33,927 nucleotides of DNA from Vicinamibacterales bacterium (GTDB taxonomy: Bacteria; Acidobacteriota; Vicinamibacteria; Vicinamibacterales; Fen-181). Within the stretch, counting starts at the first letter, position 1; each line of letters starts with the position of its first letter. Made by a program: the position numbers and the translations under genes. The stretch lies in assembly GCA_036504215.1 (NCBI GenBank), contig DASXVO010000010.1, positions 1 through 33,927 on the forward strand, given 5' to 3'. The notes beneath the pieces were generated by a model. That model worked only from the letters and a program-made list of their open reading frames with translations. It did not search any database and was not told where the DNA came from. Below, piece after piece: positions 31,823 through 33,927 of the stretch.

Positions 31823-32788
31823 ATGCACGTTCTCTTGAGGTGCTCAATCGTGCTCGCCCTGGTCGGTGCCGGGTCCGGGGCCAACGCTCAGACGGGCACC
31901 GAAGCCCCTGGCGGCCTCATCTTCAAGAGCGGCGTGGATCTCGTGACGGTGAATGCGGTTGTCAAAGACGACAAGGGGCGAGTGGTGGCGAACCTGACGC
32001 GCCGGGATTTCGAGTTGCTCGACGGCGGGCAGAGCCGGCCGATTACCAGTTTCCGCTCAGAACTGGCGCCGGTGAGCGTCGCACTCTTGTTCGACAGCAG
32101 CGGCAGCATGGATGTCGCGTCGAAGATGGACGGAGCCCGGGCCGCTGCGCGCCATCTCCTCGCGTGGCTCGATGCCGGGCGGGACGAACTGGCGGTCTTC
32201 TCGTTCGACAGCAGGCTGCATCAGGTGCAGGCGTTCCGTACGTATCAGGACGACGAATTGCTGGCCCAGTCGCTGACGAGTATCGCGCCGTTCGGGATGA
32301 CATCGCTCCACGACGCGATTGCCGCCACAGCGAGGGTCACGGCAACCCGGCCGAATACGCATCGGGCGGTGATTGTGCTGACCGACGGAGTTGACAACAA
32401 CAGCCGGCTGTCTGCGCCGGAAGTCTCCGGAATCGCCAGTGCGATCGACGTGCCGGTCTACATCCTCGCCGTCGTCTCGCCGTTGGACCATCAGGGCGCG
32501 GCCACGGCAGTGAACTCCGAACGCCCCGTTCCGATTGGTGACCTCGCCGATCTTGCCCGTTGGACCGGGGGGGACTTCTTCGTCAGTAGCGCGCCCGCTC
32601 AGACCAGCATGGCGGTGCGGCAGATCGTGGACGAGCTTCGCCACCAGTACCTGATTGCGTTCGAGCCGGCCACACGACCCGGCTGGCACGCGCTCGAAGT
32701 ACGCACGCGCAGCCGACACATGGTCGTCCGCGCCCGCACGGGGTACATGGCGGGTCAGGGTCAGCGGGAATCGGGTCAGCAACACTAG
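31823..32788 (+). CDS. Secreted VWFA-domain protein
   Basis: The 321-residue protein starts with a signal peptide (residues 1-22, ending GANAQ). A short N-terminal region (LIFKSGVDLVTVNAVVKD, then NLTRRDFELLDGG and PITSF) is the pattern typical of the VWFA-related proteins that are expanded in Acidobacteria. The VWA domain (about 85-270) has the MIDAS motif D91-SSGSM, then a conserved threonine segment and VIVLTDGVDNNS. Such proteins bind ligands through a divalent metal; the partner is not known. The start has no ribosome-binding site. The 250-bp spacer before it (31573-31822) is visibly more AT-rich than the rest of the window and holds a -10-like TATATT at 31784-31789 but no gene. Confidence 0.85.
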   Translation: MHVLLRCSIVLALVGAGSGANAQTGTEAPGGLIFKSGVDLVTVNAVVKDDKGRVVANLTRRDFELLDGGQSRPITSFRSELAPVSVALLFDSSGSMDVASKMDGARAAARHLLAWLDAGRDELAVFSFDSRLHQVQAFRTYQDDELLAQSLTSIAPFGMTSLHDAIAATARVTATRPNTHRAVIVLTDGVDNNSRLSAPEVSGIASAIDVPVYILAVVSPLDHQGAATAVNSERPVPIGDLADLARWTGGDFFVSSAPAQTSMAVRQIVDELRHQYLIAFEPATRPGWHALEVRTRSRHMVVRARTGYMAGQGQRESGQQH

Positions 32789-32856
32789 GGGGACCTGTCC
32801 TTTTCCTCTCGGATCGGACAGCACCAACAGACAGGGAACGTCATAGGAGGCAGATC

Positions 32857-33522
32857 ATGAGGAACTTCATACTGGGGATGTCGATTGCCGCCCTGGCCGC
32901 CACAGGGACCACCGCGTGCGCGACCAAGGGATTCGTCAAGAATCGTGTGGGCGAGGTGAACGACAAGGTCGAGTCCGTCTCGAAGTCGCTCGAAGAGACG
33001 CAGGAGCGGACTCGCAAGAACGAGGCGGCGATCAACGAGGCGAACCAGAAGATCGTGCAGGTCGACCAACGTGCGTCCGCGGCGAATCAGTCCGCGAACG
33101 AGGCTCGGTCGGCTGCCGACAGCGCGGCGAACAAGGCTGAGGCCGTTGACAAGGCCACCAAGCGGATCGTCTACGAAGTGACGCTCAGCGAGGACCAGGG
33201 CAACTTCAAGTTCGGCCGGGCCAACCTGCCGGACGACGCGAAGGCGCGGCTCGACCAGGTGGTCCAGCAGCTCAAAGCGAACCCGAACGGTGCCTATATC
33301 GAGGTCGAAGGCTACACCGACGATCGTGGTCCGAAGACCTACAACGAGCAACTCGGCCTCGAGCGGGCAGAGTCGGTGAAGCGGTATCTCTACGAGCAAC
33401 ACCAGATCCCGCTGCACCGGATCAGCGTGATCAGCTACGGTCCCGAGAAGCCGGTTGCCCCGAATACGACCAAAGAAGGGCGTGCGAAGAACCGCCGCGT
33501 GGTCATCAAGGTGCTCGTGTAG
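32857..33522 (+). CDS. OmpA/Pal-like outer-membrane lipoprotein with coiled coil
   Basis: The 221-residue protein has a lipoprotein signal peptide: the hydrophobic stretch IAALAATGTTAC puts a cysteine at residue 21 in an acceptable lipobox. Residues about 25-100 form a charged, Ala-rich heptad coiled coil (KVESVSKSLEETQERTRKNE, then QRASAANQSANEARSAADSA), and residues about 105-221 are an OmpA-C domain that binds peptidoglycan: the NFKFGRANLPDDAKARLDQVV strand-helix, IEVEGYTDDRG, then NEQLGLERAESVKRYL and KNRRVVIKV. It should tether the outer membrane to the cell wall, as Pal does. AGGAGG upstream of ATG 32857 is a strong ribosome-binding site. No tol genes are nearby. Confidence 0.9.
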   Translation: MRNFILGMSIAALAATGTTACATKGFVKNRVGEVNDKVESVSKSLEETQERTRKNEAAINEANQKIVQVDQRASAANQSANEARSAADSAANKAEAVDKATKRIVYEVTLSEDQGNFKFGRANLPDDAKARLDQVVQQLKANPNGAYIEVEGYTDDRGPKTYNEQLGLERAESVKRYLYEQHQIPLHRISVISYGPEKPVAPNTTKEGRAKNRRVVIKVLV

Positions 33523-33585
33523 GAGAAGTGGCGGGCGAGTGGGGTCGGGCTTCCGTGCCCGGCCCCGCCCCCGTTGCCATGGTCA

Positions 33586-33765
33586 GCACCCCCAGCACCG
33601 GCACCTCCAGCACCTTCAGCACCTCCAGCACCGCACCCGCAGCACCTCCAGCACCTTCAGCACCTCCAGCACCGCACCCGCAGCACCTCCAGCACCTCCA
33701 GCACCTTCAGCACCGCACCCGCAGCACCTCCAGCACCTCCAGCACCCCAAGCACCTGTACCCGCC
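33586..33765. repeat. Second array with the 41-bp higher-order unit
   Basis: 9-bp words starting GCACC (GCACCCGCA, GCACCTCCA, GCACCTTCA) are arranged again as four 9-mers plus one GCACC, a 41-bp unit with visible starts at 33633, 33674 and 33715 and looser copies on both sides. It is the same organisation as at 18890-19155, though with different 9-mer variants. It ends about 20 bases before the -10-like sequence of the ACT-domain gene. The Pro/Ala-rich open frame across it is not a gene. Confidence 0.93.
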
Positions 33766-33792
33766 GCGTCCCTCCTGTGTTAGTCTCCCGCC

Positions 33793-33927
33793 ATGGCCAT
33801 TCGCACCGAGCTCACGCTTCGTCTGCAGAACAGCCCGGGGACGCTCGCCCGGGTCTGCCAGGTGGTCGCCGAGGAGCACATCAATATTGTCGCCCTCAAC
33901 CTGGCTGGTCCCCTCGTGGTGCGGATC
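33793..33927 (+). CDS. ACT-domain protein, N-terminal part (runs off the window)
   Basis: The first 45 residues, MAIRTELTLRLQNSPGTLAR then VCQVVAEEHINIVALNLA, have the beta-alpha-beta pattern of an ACT domain (LQNSPGTLARV is the ligand-binding loop), which senses amino acids. The gene continues beyond the window edge, so the full architecture is not visible; small stand-alone ACT proteins and larger enzymes are both possible. A -10-like TAGTCT (33781-33786) lies six bases before ATG 33793 with no Shine-Dalgarno sequence. Confidence 0.8.
   Translation, partial: MAIRTELTLRLQNSPGTLARVCQVVAEEHINIVALNLAGPLVVRI

Noticed and set aside
1-33927. tRNA, rRNA and riboswitch candidates
   Set aside because: No cloverleaf anticodon-arm pattern, rRNA core sequence or known riboswitch consensus was recognised by eye; a covariance-model scan would be needed to exclude small RNAs.

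Overview
The window is GC-rich bacterial chromosome. The gene content fits Acidobacteriota, probably a Vicinamibacteria-like lineage: a VWFA-type secreted protein of the kind abundant in that phylum, a eukaryote-like NADP isocitrate dehydrogenase, an M1 peptidase of the GAMEN-less sort, and noisy intergenic word repeats. This placement is inference from gene content. I saw no rRNA, tRNA, CRISPR array, intact insertion sequence or prophage.

Layout. 1-2000 is accessory DNA: a 122-bp tandem repeat (four copies), a REP-associated (RAYT) transposase homologue that has lost its catalytic residues, a vapBC-like toxin-antitoxin pair with a palindromic operator, and a remnant of a heavy-metal-binding domain. 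2000-10500 holds a CsgG-like secreted protein, a diguanylate cyclase, an EamA exporter, a YhaM-like HD nuclease, a FabZ-like hotdog protein without its catalytic His, a GAF-GAF-PP2C phosphatase, a beta-lactamase-fold hydrolase with an apparent internal deletion, and a 5'-truncated PDZ gene. 10600-18800 is a minus-strand block: a GAF membrane protein, CcdA, a short NuoG-like iron-sulfur protein, an M1 metallopeptidase and a membrane PP2C phosphatase. 18900-24750 carries a 41-bp repeat array, then acpS, an acyl carrier protein and kbl, then aconitase and isocitrate dehydrogenase. 24800-31600 is an acetyl/acyl-CoA region: CoA-acylating aldehyde dehydrogenase, a CoA-transferase fused to a GNAT domain, acetyl-CoA synthetase and a second alpha-oxoamine synthase. 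31800 to the end has a VWA protein, an OmpA-like lipoprotein, a second 41-bp repeat array and the start of an ACT-domain protein.

How the genes may work together. Aconitase and isocitrate dehydrogenase are consecutive TCA-cycle steps. The aldehyde dehydrogenase, CoA-transferase and AcsA all act at the acetaldehyde/acetate/acetyl-CoA node, and the GNAT domain could be an in-cis or in-trans acetylation control like the AcuA control of AcsA in Bacillus. Both alpha-oxoamine synthase loci are associated with an acyl carrier protein: an intact acpS-ACP pair precedes kbl, and a previously unlabelled 5'-truncated ACP remnant lies just beyond acsA, next to the second synthase. This repeated association is the best candidate here for an undescribed pathway.

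Structural observations: two repeat arrays 14 kb apart share the same higher-order unit (four 9-mers plus one 5-mer, 41 bp) and each sits just upstream of a gene start; several genes lacking a Shine-Dalgarno sequence have a -10-like hexamer 6-8 nt before the start codon, suggesting leaderless transcription; and several gene remnants (HMA domain, PDZ protein, ACP) show ongoing erosion.
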